Shown here: positions 8,789 to 17,862 of the stretch, piece after piece
Numbering within the stretch: position 1 is the stretch's first letter
Layout of the letters: the number at the start of each line of letters is the position of its first letter
Notes under the pieces: model-generated
What the model was told of the DNA's origin: nothing
The model's database searches: none
What the model saw: only the letters and a program-made list of their open reading frames with translations
DNA from: Comamonas terrae
GTDB lineage: Bacteria; Pseudomonadota; Gammaproteobacteria; Burkholderiales; Burkholderiaceae_C
Length of the DNA stretch: 64,000 bases
Assembly (NCBI RefSeq): GCF_001544075.1
Contig: NZ_BCNT01000017.1
Location: forward strand, 29,004 to 93,003
Direction: 5' to 3'
Translations under genes and position numbers: made by a program

Positions 8789-10342
8789 ATGACCACCTCC
8801 ATCCGCCAGCAGGACCTGATCGATTCGATCGCAGGCGCCCTCCAGTACATCAGCTACTACCACACGCCCGACTTCATCCAGCATCTGGCCCGCGCCTACG
8901 AGCGCGAGCAGAGCCCGGCGGCCAAGGATGCGATGGCCCAGATCCTGACCAACTCCAAGATGAGCGCCACCGGCCAGCGCCCCATCTGCCAGGACACCGG
9001 CATCGTCAACGTGTTCCTCAAGGTGGGCATGGACGTCAGGTGGGAAGGTTTCACCATGGGCCTGGAAGACGCCATCAACGAAGGCGTGCGCCGCGGCTAC
9101 AACCACCCCGACAACACGCTGCGCGCCTCCGTCGTGGCGGACCCCCAGTTCGCCCGCAAGAACACCAAGGACAACACGCCTGCCGTCATCAACGTGCAGA
9201 TCGTGCCCGGCGACAAGCTGGACGTGACCGTGGCGGCCAAGGGCGGCGGCTCGGAAAACAAGTCCAAGATGATCATGATGAATCCCAGCGACAACCTGGT
9301 CGACTGGGTGCTCAAGACCGTTCCCACCATGGGCGCAGGCTGGTGCCCCCCGGGCATGCTGGGCATCGGCATCGGCGGCACCGCCGAGAAGGCCGTGCTG
9401 CTGGCCAAGGAAAGCCTGATGGAAGACCTCAACATGTACGAGCTGCAGCAGAAGGCCGCCCGCGGCGAGAAGCTGGACCAGGTCGAGGAACTGCGCCTGG
9501 AACTGTACGAGAAGGTCAATGCCCTGGGCATCGGCGCGCAGGGCCTGGGCGGCCTGACCACGGTGCTGGACGTCAAGATCAACATGTACCCCACGCACGC
9601 GGCCTCCAAGCCCGTGGCCATGATCCCCAACTGCGCCGCCACGCGCCATGCCCATTTCGTGATGGACGGCTCCGGCCCCGTGTACCTGGAAGCGCCCTCG
9701 CTGGACCTGTGGCCCAGGATCGACTGGGCGCCCGACTACAACAAGTCCAAGAAGGTCGACCTCAACACCCTGACCAAGGAAGAAGTGGCCAGCTGGAAGC
9801 CCGGCGACACGCTGCTGCTCAACGGCAAGATGCTCACCGGCCGCGACGCCGCGCACAAGCGCATCCAGGACATGCTGGCCAAGGGCGAGAAGCTGCCCGT
9901 GGACTTCACCAACCGCGTGATCTACTACGTGGGCCCCGTGGACCCCGTGCGCGACGAGGTCGTCGGCCCCGCCGGCCCGACCACCGCCACCCGCATGGAC
10001 AAGTTCACCGACATGATGCTGTCGCAGACGGGCCTGATCGCCATGATCGGCAAGTCCGAGCGCGGCCCGGTCGCCATCGAGGCCATCAAGAACCACAAGA
10101 GCGCCTACCTGATGGCCGTGGGCGGCGCCGCCTACCTGGTCTCCAAGGCCATCAAGGCGGCCAAGGTCGTGGGCTTCGAGGACCTGGGCATGGAAGCCAT
10201 CTACGAGTTCGACGTGGTCGACATGCCCGTGACCGTGGCCGTGGATGCCGGCGGCACCAGCGCCCACATCACCGGCCCCGCGATCTGGAAGGACAAGATC
10301 GCGACCGGCGAATTCAAGGGCATCGAAGTGGCATCGGCCTGA
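8789..10342 (+). CDS. fumA: Class I (iron-sulfur) fumarate hydratase
   Basis: 517 residues. The protein is a single-chain class I fumarase: cluster-ligand cysteines are visible at C67 (ICQDTG), C186 (GAGWCPPG) and C282 (PNCAATRH), and the C-terminal domain ends with the GGTSAHITGPAIWKDKI stretch. It catalyses the same fumarate-malate step as FumC but with an oxygen-labile 4Fe-4S cluster. A GC-rich hairpin with a T-run follows directly, so the transcript probably ends there. fumA is used in the broad sense; the paralogue name fumB would fit equally. Confidence 0.93.
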   Translation: MTTSIRQQDLIDSIAGALQYISYYHTPDFIQHLARAYEREQSPAAKDAMAQILTNSKMSATGQRPICQDTGIVNVFLKVGMDVRWEGFTMGLEDAINEGVRRGYNHPDNTLRASVVADPQFARKNTKDNTPAVINVQIVPGDKLDVTVAAKGGGSENKSKMIMMNPSDNLVDWVLKTVPTMGAGWCPPGMLGIGIGGTAEKAVLLAKESLMEDLNMYELQQKAARGEKLDQVEELRLELYEKVNALGIGAQGLGGLTTVLDVKINMYPTHAASKPVAMIPNCAATRHAHFVMDGSGPVYLEAPSLDLWPRIDWAPDYNKSKKVDLNTLTKEEVASWKPGDTLLLNGKMLTGRDAAHKRIQDMLAKGEKLPVDFTNRVIYYVGPVDPVRDEVVGPAGPTTATRMDKFTDMMLSQTGLIAMIGKSERGPVAIEAIKNHKSAYLMAVGGAAYLVSKAIKAAKVVGFEDLGMEAIYEFDVVDMPVTVAVDAGGTSAHITGPAIWKDKIATGEFKGIEVASA

Positions 10343-10364
10343 AGCCTTCGCTGACTGGCAGGAG

Positions 10365-10388
10365 AAACCGCCTTCGGGCGGTTTTTCT
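10365..10388 (+). terminator. Intrinsic terminator after fumA
   Basis: AAACCGCC-TTCG-GGCGGTTT stem-loop with a UUCG tetraloop followed by TTCTTT; 22 bases after the fumA stop. Confidence 0.85.
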
Positions 10389-10528
10389 TTGGCGGCGGCA
10401 CAAGGCTCCAGCTGTTTTTTTACAACCTGATCCAATAGCTGAGATGCTCTATCTCACAAAAATAGGGTTAAAAATTCATTCGTGCTGGACCTGTTCATGT
10501 TCGACTTAATTTGATTCGGAGGCTCTCT

Positions 10529-11029
10529 ATGGATATCACCATAGAAGAAATTGTGGCGTACTGGACCAACCGTAGATCAGAGGTCGGAATGGCAGTCGAC
10601 TGGACCGAAGCTCATCTCCTTTGCTGGCGTTGCGCTCACAAGCGCAATCTTCAACGCTGCCACATAGTGCCTCGCTCGTTGGGCGGCTCGGATCAACCAG
10701 AGAATTTAGTGCTTCTTTGCAAGCAGTGCCATACAGAGGCTCCGAATGTCGCCGACTCGGAGTTCATGTGGACATGGCTGAAAGCTCATGCAGTGCCTTA
10801 CTACGGATCTTATTGGCAGCTCCGTGGTCTTCAAGAGTATGAATTTGTCTTCGGCACAAAACCGTTCAAGGATTTGGACTCCTTACCCGATTTTGAGGAT
10901 CAGCTGAAAGCGATGGCCAAGGAGCTTTCAGGAACGACGAGCACGCACTGGGGACAAGGAAAACTAAATCCTTCGACGGTTGCATGGCTCATTCACCAAG
11001 TTGAGCAGCGCCTTGCAAAAGCGAAATAG
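10529..11029 (+). CDS. HNH endonuclease-domain protein
   Basis: 166 residues from the ATG at 10529, with CGGAGG seven bases upstream (a TTG at 10511 is the other option). Residues 32-70 form an HNH/zinc module: C32..C35, the catalytic H45 in CHIVPRSLGG, N59 in PENLVLLC, then C64..C67H. The rest is unfamiliar. It could be a restriction-type or mobile-element nuclease acting on DNA. Base composition is visibly lower in GC than the fumA side, and no partner methylase is next to it. With the degraded stretch that follows it looks like a small acquired insert. Confidence 0.8.
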   Translation: MDITIEEIVAYWTNRRSEVGMAVDWTEAHLLCWRCAHKRNLQRCHIVPRSLGGSDQPENLVLLCKQCHTEAPNVADSEFMWTWLKAHAVPYYGSYWQLRGLQEYEFVFGTKPFKDLDSLPDFEDQLKAMAKELSGTTSTHWGQGKLNPSTVAWLIHQVEQRLAKAK

Positions 11030-11112
11030 CTTTCAAATAGAAAAATGACAAGGAACACAAGTCCGTCAAGAGTACTGGCCTCAGCTTTCGTCACGAAAAT
11101 CTGAACACTTAA

Positions 11113-11385
11113 CTAGGGCAGTCCACCGATAAACCGGACGAGGCGCATTTTCTGCACCTGAACCTGCATGGCCACCTGTAGTTCCTGACCTATGCAGACC
11201 CGCAGCATCCGTTGCTGGCGGCCCATTCATACCTGCTGGTGGTCAGTAAGACCCGCTTTCAGTGGCTCAAGCTCCTGCGGTTCCTTGCCACCACGCGAAG
11301 TCCGCAGCCCCGTGAAACCATGCCAAGGAAGGCATTCCCATCGGCGCCGACAGACATTGGCGACCTCAAGGCCTTCAGGCGTTAG
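11113..11385 (+). pseudogene. Possible decayed coding remnant
   Basis: This frame stays open for 91 codons except for one TAG near 11,174. It gives a plausible amphipathic protein fragment (for example LLAAHSYLLVVSKTRFQW) and no start codon with a ribosome site. No family was recognised. It is read as the 3' remnant of a broken gene at the edge of the low-GC insert; it could also be non-coding. Confidence 0.3.
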
Positions 11386-11435
11386 GATTTTCGGATCTGC
11401 ACGCAGTGCAGCCTACCCGTTTCGAGGAGATGAGC

Positions 11436-11834
11436 ATGAAAGGCAAATGCCTGTGCGGCGCCATCGAAGTCACGGCCCCCGACCACCACGAAGCCGGCCT
11501 GTGCCACTGCACCATGTGCCGGCGCTGGACGGGCGGGCCCATGTTCGCGGTCCATTGCGGCGCCGACGTGCAGTTCAACGGCGCGGCGCCGGCCGTCTAT
11601 CGTTCGTCCGACTGGGCCGAACGGGGCTTTTGCCCGCAGTGCGGCACGCATCTGTTCTATCACCTGCTGCCGGCCAACGAATATGTGCTGTCGGCCGGGC
11701 TCTTCCAGGACCAGCCGTTCGAGCTGCGCAACGAGATCTTCATCGACGAAAAGCCCTCGTACTACGCATTCAGCAACGAGACCCGCAAGATGACAGGGCA
11801 GCAGGTCTTCGAACAGTACGCTCCCGGCGACTGA
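11436..11834 (+). CDS. GFA-family (glutathione-dependent formaldehyde-activating-like) protein
   Basis: 132 residues from the ATG at 11436, which has CGAGGAG at a good distance; ATGs at 11430 and 11406 are poorer. Zinc-site cysteines occur in the usual order: CLCGAIE near residue 5, CHCTMC near 28, and CPQCGTHLFY near 67. The family shares the Gfa fold, but most members do not act on formaldehyde. Here only a zinc-binding GFA protein of unknown substrate can be claimed. It stands alone, preceding a VOC protein by about 120 bases. Confidence 0.85.
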   Translation: MKGKCLCGAIEVTAPDHHEAGLCHCTMCRRWTGGPMFAVHCGADVQFNGAAPAVYRSSDWAERGFCPQCGTHLFYHLLPANEYVLSAGLFQDQPFELRNEIFIDEKPSYYAFSNETRKMTGQQVFEQYAPGD

Positions 11835-11954
11835 AAGCATCTACAAACCATTTCTGCCTTCAGCCCTTTACCGCACTGCGATGGCAGCTCCTCTTTTCAT
11901 AGTCCGTTTCCACGAAGCCGGATAATGGCCGGTCTTGCACCTCGGGAGCTTTCC

Positions 11955-12329
11955 GTGATCGATCTTCAGGCCGGCGATCTGCGCACCTTTGTCCCTTCCC
12001 GGGACTTTGCGCTTTCCCAGGCGTTCTACACGGCGCTGGGCTGCGAGCTGGAATGGTCGGACGAGGGCCTGGCCCTGTTCCGGCTGGGGGCTTCGCGCTT
12101 TTACCTGCAGGCCCATTACGTGAAGGATTGGGCCGAGAACACCATGCTGCATATCGGCGTGCAGGACGCCGCCCGGTGCCATGCGGACATTAAACGGCTG
12201 CTCGCGTCGGATCGCTTTGCGCCGGCGCGTGTCGCGGCGCCCAGGCGCGAACCCTATGGCGCGCTGGTCTCCTATGTCTGGGACCCCGCGGGCGTGCTGC
12301 TGCACCTGGCCCAATGGGATCGCCCCTGA
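11955..12329 (+). CDS. VOC/glyoxalase-fold protein
   Basis: 124 residues from GTG 11955, preceded by GGGAG at six bases; an in-frame ATG at 11925 lacks a site. The VOC fold is visible as VPSRDFALSQAFYTALGCELEW at the start and YVWDPAGVLLHLAQW at the end. Members include glyoxalases, dioxygenases and antibiotic-sequestering proteins. The specific metal ligands are not obvious enough to choose among them. A methyltransferase gene starts 32 bases later. Confidence 0.75.
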   Translation: MIDLQAGDLRTFVPSRDFALSQAFYTALGCELEWSDEGLALFRLGASRFYLQAHYVKDWAENTMLHIGVQDAARCHADIKRLLASDRFAPARVAAPRREPYGALVSYVWDPAGVLLHLAQWDRP

Positions 12330-12361
12330 ACCCACAAGCCTTTTTTGCGAGGAGGACGCAC

Positions 12362-13219
12362 ATGGCTGGCACATCGCCACCGCAACCCGACAACACGGCC
12401 GTGCGCACCGCGCTGTGGCGCGCCTTGCATGTGCTGGCGGATGCGCCGCCCCATGTGTTCGACGACCGCCTGGGCCTGGCCCTGGCCGCCCCCGGGCCCG
12501 GCTGGACCGCGCGCGGCGACATGGGCGAGTTCACGCGGCCGTTTCGCGCCTCCATTCTTGCGCGGGCCCGCTTTGTCGAGGACCTGCTGGCCGAGCAGGC
12601 TGCCGCCGGCATCGCGCAGTATGTGATCCTGGGCGCCGGCCTGGACACCTTTGCGCAGCGCAAGCCGCAGCTGGCTGCGCGGCTGCAGGTGTTCGAGATC
12701 GACCAGCCGCAGCCCCAGCAATGGAAACGCCAGCGCCTGCTTGATCTGGGCCTGGGCATTCCGGACTTCCTGCACCTCGTGCCCGTGAATTTCGAGGCCG
12801 GAGAGGACTGGCTCGCGCAGCTGGTGGCAGCCGGCTTCGATGCGCAAAAGCCCGCCGTGGTGGCCTCCGCGGGCGTGAGCATGTACCTGAGCCGCGAGGC
12901 CATCATGGCCACGCTGCGCCAAGTGGCAGCGCTGGCGCCGGGCTCCACGCTGGTCATGAGCTTCACGCTGCCCGTGGAATGCGCGGATCCCGCGATACGC
13001 GCCGGCATGGAAAAAGCCATGGAAGGCGCGCGCGCCAGCGGCACGCCGTTCCTGAGCCTGCTCACTCCCGCCGAAATGCTGGCCATGGCGCGCGAAGCGG
13101 GATTTCGGCAGGTCGCGCACATCCCCGCCACCGAGCTGGCCCGGCGCTATTTCGCCGACCGCACCGACGGACTGCGGCCGCCCGCCCACTCGGAAGAGCT
13201 GCTGGTGGCGGGCATCTGA
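12362..13219 (+). CDS. Class I SAM-dependent methyltransferase (leucine carboxyl methyltransferase-like)
   Basis: 285 residues from 12362 (GAGGAGG upstream). It follows the pattern of the PPM1/LCM-like bacterial family: R..LW.AL at the start, then VILGAGLDTFAQR as the SAM-binding glycine motif, VFEIDQP for the acidic ribose-binding residue, and SAGVSMYLSREAI further on. It probably methylates a small molecule or carboxylate; the target is unknown. It is spaced 23 bases from the next small gene and likely shares its transcript. Confidence 0.82.
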   Translation: MAGTSPPQPDNTAVRTALWRALHVLADAPPHVFDDRLGLALAAPGPGWTARGDMGEFTRPFRASILARARFVEDLLAEQAAAGIAQYVILGAGLDTFAQRKPQLAARLQVFEIDQPQPQQWKRQRLLDLGLGIPDFLHLVPVNFEAGEDWLAQLVAAGFDAQKPAVVASAGVSMYLSREAIMATLRQVAALAPGSTLVMSFTLPVECADPAIRAGMEKAMEGARASGTPFLSLLTPAEMLAMAREAGFRQVAHIPATELARRYFADRTDGLRPPAHSEELLVAGI

Positions 13220-13242
13220 CCGGCAGTTCCTTTGCAACCACC

Positions 13243-13536
13243 ATGACGACCTATCAATGCCCCTTGTGCGCCACGGCCCTGCAGCCGTCCGACCGCTATC
13301 CGCGCCATGTGTGCCCGGACTGCGCTCAGCGCGCGCAGTCGCCGGACGGCAGGCGCCTGGAATTCTTCAATCTCGGCCTGTCGGGCGGCTATGGCGCACG
13401 CTATGCGGACACGGGCCAGCCCTACGACAGCCATGACTGTTTCATCGACGGCCGGCTCTGCCACGCCGGCGAGGCCCGCTTCGGCGGCATCGTCATCGAG
13501 CTGGCCGACGACGCGCGGGCCTCACCCGCCCGCTAG
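13243..13536 (+). CDS. Small zinc-ribbon protein of unknown function
   Basis: 97 residues. The N-terminus has a four-cysteine ribbon, CPLC...CPDC, at residues 6-30. The remainder (FFNLGLSGGYGARYADTG, DSHDCFIDG) recurs as a conserved-looking fold, but I cannot name the family. It sits between a methyltransferase and a SMI1/KNR4 protein, with 11 bases to the latter, so the two are probably co-transcribed. Confidence 0.65.
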   Translation: MTTYQCPLCATALQPSDRYPRHVCPDCAQRAQSPDGRRLEFFNLGLSGGYGARYADTGQPYDSHDCFIDGRLCHAGEARFGGIVIELADDARASPAR

Positions 13537-13547
13537 GAGGCCTGGCC

Positions 13548-14099
13548 ATGGATTTTTCCCGCTATCTGTCCAGGCTGGCACCGCTTTATACGCAAGGCGG
13601 CGAGCCGCTGCAGCTGCGTGGCGGCGCGCCGGAGCAGGAGCTGCGCGCCGCGGAGCGCAAACTCGGCTTTGCGCTGGACCCGCAGCTGCGCCGGGCCTGG
13701 CAGCAGGCCGATGGCGGCCGGCGCTGGCAGGCCGTGTTTGCGCGGCCCGGCTTTTATACCGGCTATGAGTTCCTGCCGCTGTCCGAGGCGCTGCGGCAAA
13801 GGCGCGCCATGGCCGAGCGCGCGCCCCGGTACGGGGGTTATGTCCAGCCGCACGAACGCGACGCGAGAATCCGGCCCGGCTGGTACCAGGAAGGCTGGCT
13901 GCCGTTTGCCTCGTTTGGCGGAGCCAGCCTGCTGCTCATCCTCGACCATGCGCCCGCGGCGCAGGGCCGCCGCGGCCAGGTCATCGCCTTCACGCACGAT
14001 CCCGATACCATCGACCATGTCAGCGAGGATTTTGCGGGCCTGCTGCAGGCCTCGCTGCAGCAGATCGAAGCCGACCCCGAAGAGTTCATCATGGAATGA
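13548..14099 (+). CDS. SMI1/KNR4 (SUKH)-family protein
   Basis: 183 residues. The SUKH pattern is present: E..LRAAERKLGFALDPQLR near the start, G....GYEFLPLSE mid-way, then WLPFASFGG and a C-terminal acidic helix. SUKH proteins are often immunity proteins against nuclease toxins, but many act as orphan domain proteins. No toxin gene is adjacent here. A second SUKH-like gene (16741-17340) and a DUF4375 gene lie downstream, so this may be an orphan immunity bank. Confidence 0.7.
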   Translation: MDFSRYLSRLAPLYTQGGEPLQLRGGAPEQELRAAERKLGFALDPQLRRAWQQADGGRRWQAVFARPGFYTGYEFLPLSEALRQRRAMAERAPRYGGYVQPHERDARIRPGWYQEGWLPFASFGGASLLLILDHAPAAQGRRGQVIAFTHDPDTIDHVSEDFAGLLQASLQQIEADPEEFIME

Positions 14100-14141
14100 G
14101 CGGCCCGCGGGCCGCCGCCTTGCCCCCCAGAAGGAGTGCCC

Positions 14142-14543
14142 ATGCGCAACGACGAGCAGCAGATACGTGAACTGCCGGCCACCTGGATCCGCGCCAGCAA
14201 GGCCGGCGACACCGCCACGGTGCTGAGCCTGATGACGGACGATGCGCTGTTTCTCGTGCCCGGCCAGGCGCCGTTCGGCAGGCAGATGTTTGCCGCGGCC
14301 GCCGAGGGGCAGCAGCAGGCCCGCATGGAAATCGACGGCGACAGCGAGGTGCTGGAAATCCAGGTCGCGGGCGACTGGGCCTATATGCTGACGCGGCTGA
14401 CCGTCACGGTGCGCCAGGGCCCTGCGGCGCCCGTGGTGCGCAGCGGACACACGATGACGGTGCTGGCCAGGCGCGGGGGCCGCTGGCTGCTGCACCGCGA
14501 CGCAAACCTGCTGGTGACCGTGCCCCCGCAGACTGCCGCCTGA
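14142..14543 (+). CDS. SnoaL/DUF4440-like protein
   Basis: 133 residues from 14142, six bases after AGGAG. The cone-shaped NTF2-like fold is suggested by IRELPATWIRASKAGDTATVLSLMTDDALFLVPG and by the C-terminal RRGGRWLLHRDANLL. Such proteins bind or isomerise small molecules; the ligand is unknown. It ends four bases before the next gene, so it is part of the rightward run. Confidence 0.75.
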   Translation: MRNDEQQIRELPATWIRASKAGDTATVLSLMTDDALFLVPGQAPFGRQMFAAAAEGQQQARMEIDGDSEVLEIQVAGDWAYMLTRLTVTVRQGPAAPVVRSGHTMTVLARRGGRWLLHRDANLLVTVPPQTAA

Positions 14544-14547
14544 ACCG

Positions 14548-15186
14548 ATGACAGAGTCCTCCGCCCTGCCCCCATCCCTGCCCTTCTCGCAAGCCTGCGA
14601 GAACAACCGCGCCCCCATCCTGGCCGTGCTGCAGGCGGCTTTTGCCGATTGCCGCCATGTGCTGGAGATCGGCTCGGGCACGGGCCAGCACAGCGTCTAT
14701 TTCGCGCCGCGCCTGCCGCACCTGGTCTGGCAGACCAGCGATCTGCCCGGCAACCATGCGGGCATCGCGGCCTGGCATGCGGCCCGGCCCTCGCCCAATC
14801 TGCGGCTGCCGCTGCGCTTTGACCTGCAGGCCGATGCCTGGCCGCACACCGCGGACGGCCCATTCGATGCGGTGTTCTCCAGCAATACGGCCCATATCGT
14901 GGCCTGGCCGCTGGTGGTGCGCATGTTCGCGCAGATCGGCATGCACCTGCCGGCCGGCGGCCGGTTCGCGCTCTATGGGCCGTTCAACTACGGCGGTCGC
15001 TACACCAGCGAGAGCAACCGCGCCTTCGACCAATGGCTGCGCGAGCGCGATGCACACAGCGGCATACGCCACCACGAGGACATCGTGGCACTGGCCCAGC
15101 AGCACGGCCTGGCGCCGGAGCACGACCATGCCATGCCCGCCAACAACCGGCTGCTGGTGTTCGTGCGGCGCGGCGCAGATTCCTGA
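14548..15186 (+). CDS. DUF938-family SAM-dependent methyltransferase
   Basis: 212 residues. The family marks are FSQACENNRAPIL near the start, VLEIGSGTGQHSVYFA as the SAM motif, WQTSDLPGNH and then FSSNTAHI and YGPFNYGGRYTSESN. These match the DUF938 pattern closely. Its substrate is not established. It overlaps no neighbour but sits 4 and 11 bases from its flanking genes, consistent with one transcript reaching cardiolipin synthase. Confidence 0.85.
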   Translation: MTESSALPPSLPFSQACENNRAPILAVLQAAFADCRHVLEIGSGTGQHSVYFAPRLPHLVWQTSDLPGNHAGIAAWHAARPSPNLRLPLRFDLQADAWPHTADGPFDAVFSSNTAHIVAWPLVVRMFAQIGMHLPAGGRFALYGPFNYGGRYTSESNRAFDQWLRERDAHSGIRHHEDIVALAQQHGLAPEHDHAMPANNRLLVFVRRGADS

Positions 15187-15197
15187 TCCCCGACGAC

Positions 15198-16682
15198 ATG
15201 ACCTGGCTGCTGCTGCTGTTGCATGTGCTGCTGATTGCGGCATTCACGCTGCGCATTCTGCTGCGCGACGATTTGCGCCCCGATGTGCGCATGGGCTGGC
15301 TCACCGTCATGGTGCTGCTGCCCTATGCGGGCTGCGCGCTGTACTACCTGTTCGGCGAAGCCGCGCTCGGGCGCCTGGGCAGCGACCGGCAGCACAAGCG
15401 CTATCCCGGCGTGAGGGCCTTTGTGCAGCAGTATGTGGCGCTGCCCGAGGTGGCCGCGCAGCTGATGGCGCCGCACCCGGCCGCACCCGTGCGGCAGCCG
15501 GGCGGCGTCCCGGCGGTCGATGCGCAGTGGCAGGCCGCGTTCCGCTATGCCTCGTCGGTCAACGGCTTTCGCGTCACCACGGGCAACAGCGCCCGGCTGA
15601 TGGCCGACGGCGCCCAGGCCCGCGCGCAGATGCTGGCCGACATGGACGCGGCCCGGCACGAGATCCACCTGCTCTACTACATCTGGCTGACCGACGGCAC
15701 CGGCACCGGCATCGCGCAGGCGCTGATGCGCGCCGCGCGCCGCGGGGTGGCCTGCCGCGTCATGGTCGACGGGCTGGGCTCGCGTGCGCTGACCCGCTCG
15801 CCGCTGTGGCGGCAAATGGCCGAGGCCGGCGTGGAGCTGGCCGTGGCCCTGCCCGTGGACCATCCGCTCAAGGTGGTGCTGACCAGCCGCATCGACCTGC
15901 GCAACCACCGCAAGATCACCGTGATCGACGGCACCATCGCCTACTGCGGCAGCCAGAACTGCGCCGATGAGGCCTTTGCCGTCAAGGCCCGGTACGCGCC
16001 CTGGGTGGACATCATGCTGCGCCTGCAGGGGCCCGTGGTCTCGCAGATGCAGCTGATCTTCGCCAGCGACTGGCTGCAGGCAACCGGCAAGACCTTCGCG
16101 CCCCGGATGCCGGTGGCACCCGCCCAGACGCCCGGCTTCACGGCCCTGGCGATTGCCGAAGGCCCGGCCGAACGACGCCGGTCCACGCCGCAGCTGGTGT
16201 CCACCCTGCTCGCCAGCGCACGCCGCGAGCTGGTGATTTCCACGCCGTATTTCATTCCCGACGCCACGGTGCTCGAAGCCCTGTGCGCGGCCGCCTGGCG
16301 CGGCGTGGAAACCACGCTGATCCTGCCGGCGCGCAACGACTCCTGGATCGTGGGCGCGGCCAGCCGCAGCAACTACCGGCGCCTGCTGGCTGCGGGCGTG
16401 CGCATCCTCGAATACCGCCCCGGCCTGCTGCATGCCAAGACGCTGTGCGTGGACGGCGAAGTCACGCTGCTGGGCTCGACCAATCTGGACCTGCGCAGCT
16501 TCGATCTGAATTTCGAGAACAATGTGCTGCTGCAGGATACGGCCCTGACGGCCGCCATCCGTGCGCGCCAGCAGGCCTATGCGCAGCAGTCCGACACCAT
16601 CACCGCCGAACAGGTGCGCGCCTGGAGCTGGACCACGCGCATCTGGCACAACCTGCTGGCCACGCTCAGCCCCGTGCTGTGA
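15198..16682 (+). CDS. cls: Cardiolipin synthase (phospholipase D type)
   Basis: 494 residues. Two N-terminal membrane helices (about 1-55) precede two HKD half-sites: NHRKITVIDG near residue 236 and LHAKTLCVDGEVTLLGS near 412. The latter is followed by TNLDLRSFDLNFENN. The enzyme condenses two phosphatidylglycerols, or PG with PE, into cardiolipin at the inner membrane. The length is as expected for ClsA-type enzymes. The start at 15198 comes 11 bases after the DUF938 gene. Confidence 0.93.
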   Translation: MTWLLLLLHVLLIAAFTLRILLRDDLRPDVRMGWLTVMVLLPYAGCALYYLFGEAALGRLGSDRQHKRYPGVRAFVQQYVALPEVAAQLMAPHPAAPVRQPGGVPAVDAQWQAAFRYASSVNGFRVTTGNSARLMADGAQARAQMLADMDAARHEIHLLYYIWLTDGTGTGIAQALMRAARRGVACRVMVDGLGSRALTRSPLWRQMAEAGVELAVALPVDHPLKVVLTSRIDLRNHRKITVIDGTIAYCGSQNCADEAFAVKARYAPWVDIMLRLQGPVVSQMQLIFASDWLQATGKTFAPRMPVAPAQTPGFTALAIAEGPAERRRSTPQLVSTLLASARRELVISTPYFIPDATVLEALCAAAWRGVETTLILPARNDSWIVGAASRSNYRRLLAAGVRILEYRPGLLHAKTLCVDGEVTLLGSTNLDLRSFDLNFENNVLLQDTALTAAIRARQQAYAQQSDTITAEQVRAWSWTTRIWHNLLATLSPVL

Positions 16683-16740
16683 AGCCGCCTGCTCCACTGC
16701 CCGCCGCGCTGCAGGCACATCCGTACCCCGACACTTTCCC

Positions 16741-17340
16741 ATGCCCAGCTTCGAACAACTGAAAGAACTCCTGCACCCCTGGGGCCCGCTGCGCGCGCAG
16801 CCGGCCAGCGACTGGCGCGGCACGACCGCGCTGCCGCCCGCCGTGGCCGATTTCTATGCCCGTGTCGGCCCCTGGGGCGAGACCTACCACGCATCGGTGG
16901 GCCCTGTGGGCTGCACGCTGGCCGTCCATGGCAATCCGGTCTGCATTCCACCGCTGTACCGCCTGATGGACTACCAGGCCGGATATGCCTGGGTGTCCCA
17001 CCCGGGCCAGCCCATCGCCGGCTGGCCGGCCCACTGGCTGGTGATCGCCGAGCAAGGGGGCGATCCCTTCATCTTCGATACGCAGACGCAACAGGTCCTG
17101 TTTGCCTTCCACGGCGCCGGCAGCTGGAAACCCGTGGTGTTCGCGCCCGATCTCCCCACGGCGGTGGGCGCGCTTGCCACCGTGGCCAATGCCTTCAGCG
17201 CCCTGAGCGACGAGGAGGCCGACCCGGACGGGGGCCTGGCCGGGCAGGGCCGGCAGAAAATCACCGACGCCCTGGCCGGTTTTCTGGGCAGCCAGGAGCG
17301 CGCACTGCAGATGCTGGCTGCCTGGGAGTATTTCGAATGA
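16741..17340 (+). CDS. SMI1/KNR4 (SUKH)-like protein
   Basis: 199 residues. The pattern LPPAVADFYARVGPWG, WLVIAEQGGDPFIFDT and a final AAWEYFE is typical of SUKH-related proteins. It may be an immunity or adaptor protein, but no cognate toxin is seen in the window. The following gene (DUF4375) is another family that often occurs with toxin-immunity loci. Start chosen at 16741, shortly after the cls gene; the ribosome site is weak. Confidence 0.65.
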   Translation: MPSFEQLKELLHPWGPLRAQPASDWRGTTALPPAVADFYARVGPWGETYHASVGPVGCTLAVHGNPVCIPPLYRLMDYQAGYAWVSHPGQPIAGWPAHWLVIAEQGGDPFIFDTQTQQVLFAFHGAGSWKPVVFAPDLPTAVGALATVANAFSALSDEEADPDGGLAGQGRQKITDALAGFLGSQERALQMLAAWEYFE

Positions 17341-17397
17341 CCCGCGGTCCCGGCACCGTCCGTTCTGCCCTCTGCGCAATCTCCGAGGCTTCTTCGC

Positions 17398-17862
17398 ATG
17401 TCTGATACCCCATCGCCCCCCTCCACCTGGGAAATCCTGGAGCGGCGCTGGCGGGCGGGCTTTCACCAGCTCACCGAGGAAGAGCAGCAAACCATCGCCC
17501 TGTGGTGGCTGGAGGCCGAAACCATGAACGGCACGCTGGACCAGTTTTTCTGGAACAGCGCGGGCGACCTGGCCCTGGTGGCCCGCGCCGGCCTGGTGCG
17601 ACTGCAGCAGCACACCACCCTGCAGGCGCTGGACAGCGCGCTGGCCCACTTCGGCCCCGGCTATCCCACGGACCGCAACCGGCGCATCGACATGCTCGAA
17701 GCCATAGAGGCCGAGCATGGCGAGGACGTGTTCGAGGCGCCGTCGCGCATCATCCAGGACCTGCCCGAGGACTTCGTGGCCGCGGCCCTGGAGCAGTTGG
17801 CGCCGCGCTATGCCAGGGAGCAGGAGACGGCACAGCCGCCCGCAGCGAAAGGTGACGCATGA
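17398..17862 (+). CDS. DUF4375-domain protein
   Basis: 154 residues. The hallmark ETMNGTLDQFFWNSAGD lies at about residues 40-56, followed by a helical C-terminus; this matches the DMP19-like DUF4375 pattern. The role is unknown, possibly immunity-related. Its stop overlaps the next start by four bases (ATGA), so the membrane protein that follows is translationally coupled. Confidence 0.75.
   Translation: MSDTPSPPSTWEILERRWRAGFHQLTEEEQQTIALWWLEAETMNGTLDQFFWNSAGDLALVARAGLVRLQQHTTLQALDSALAHFGPGYPTDRNRRIDMLEAIEAEHGEDVFEAPSRIIQDLPEDFVAAALEQLAPRYAREQETAQPPAAKGDA

Noticed and set aside
11192..11902. 236-codon frame across the low-GC insert and GFA gene
   Set aside because: The second half is an out-of-frame reading of the GFA gene, and the first half has no start signal.
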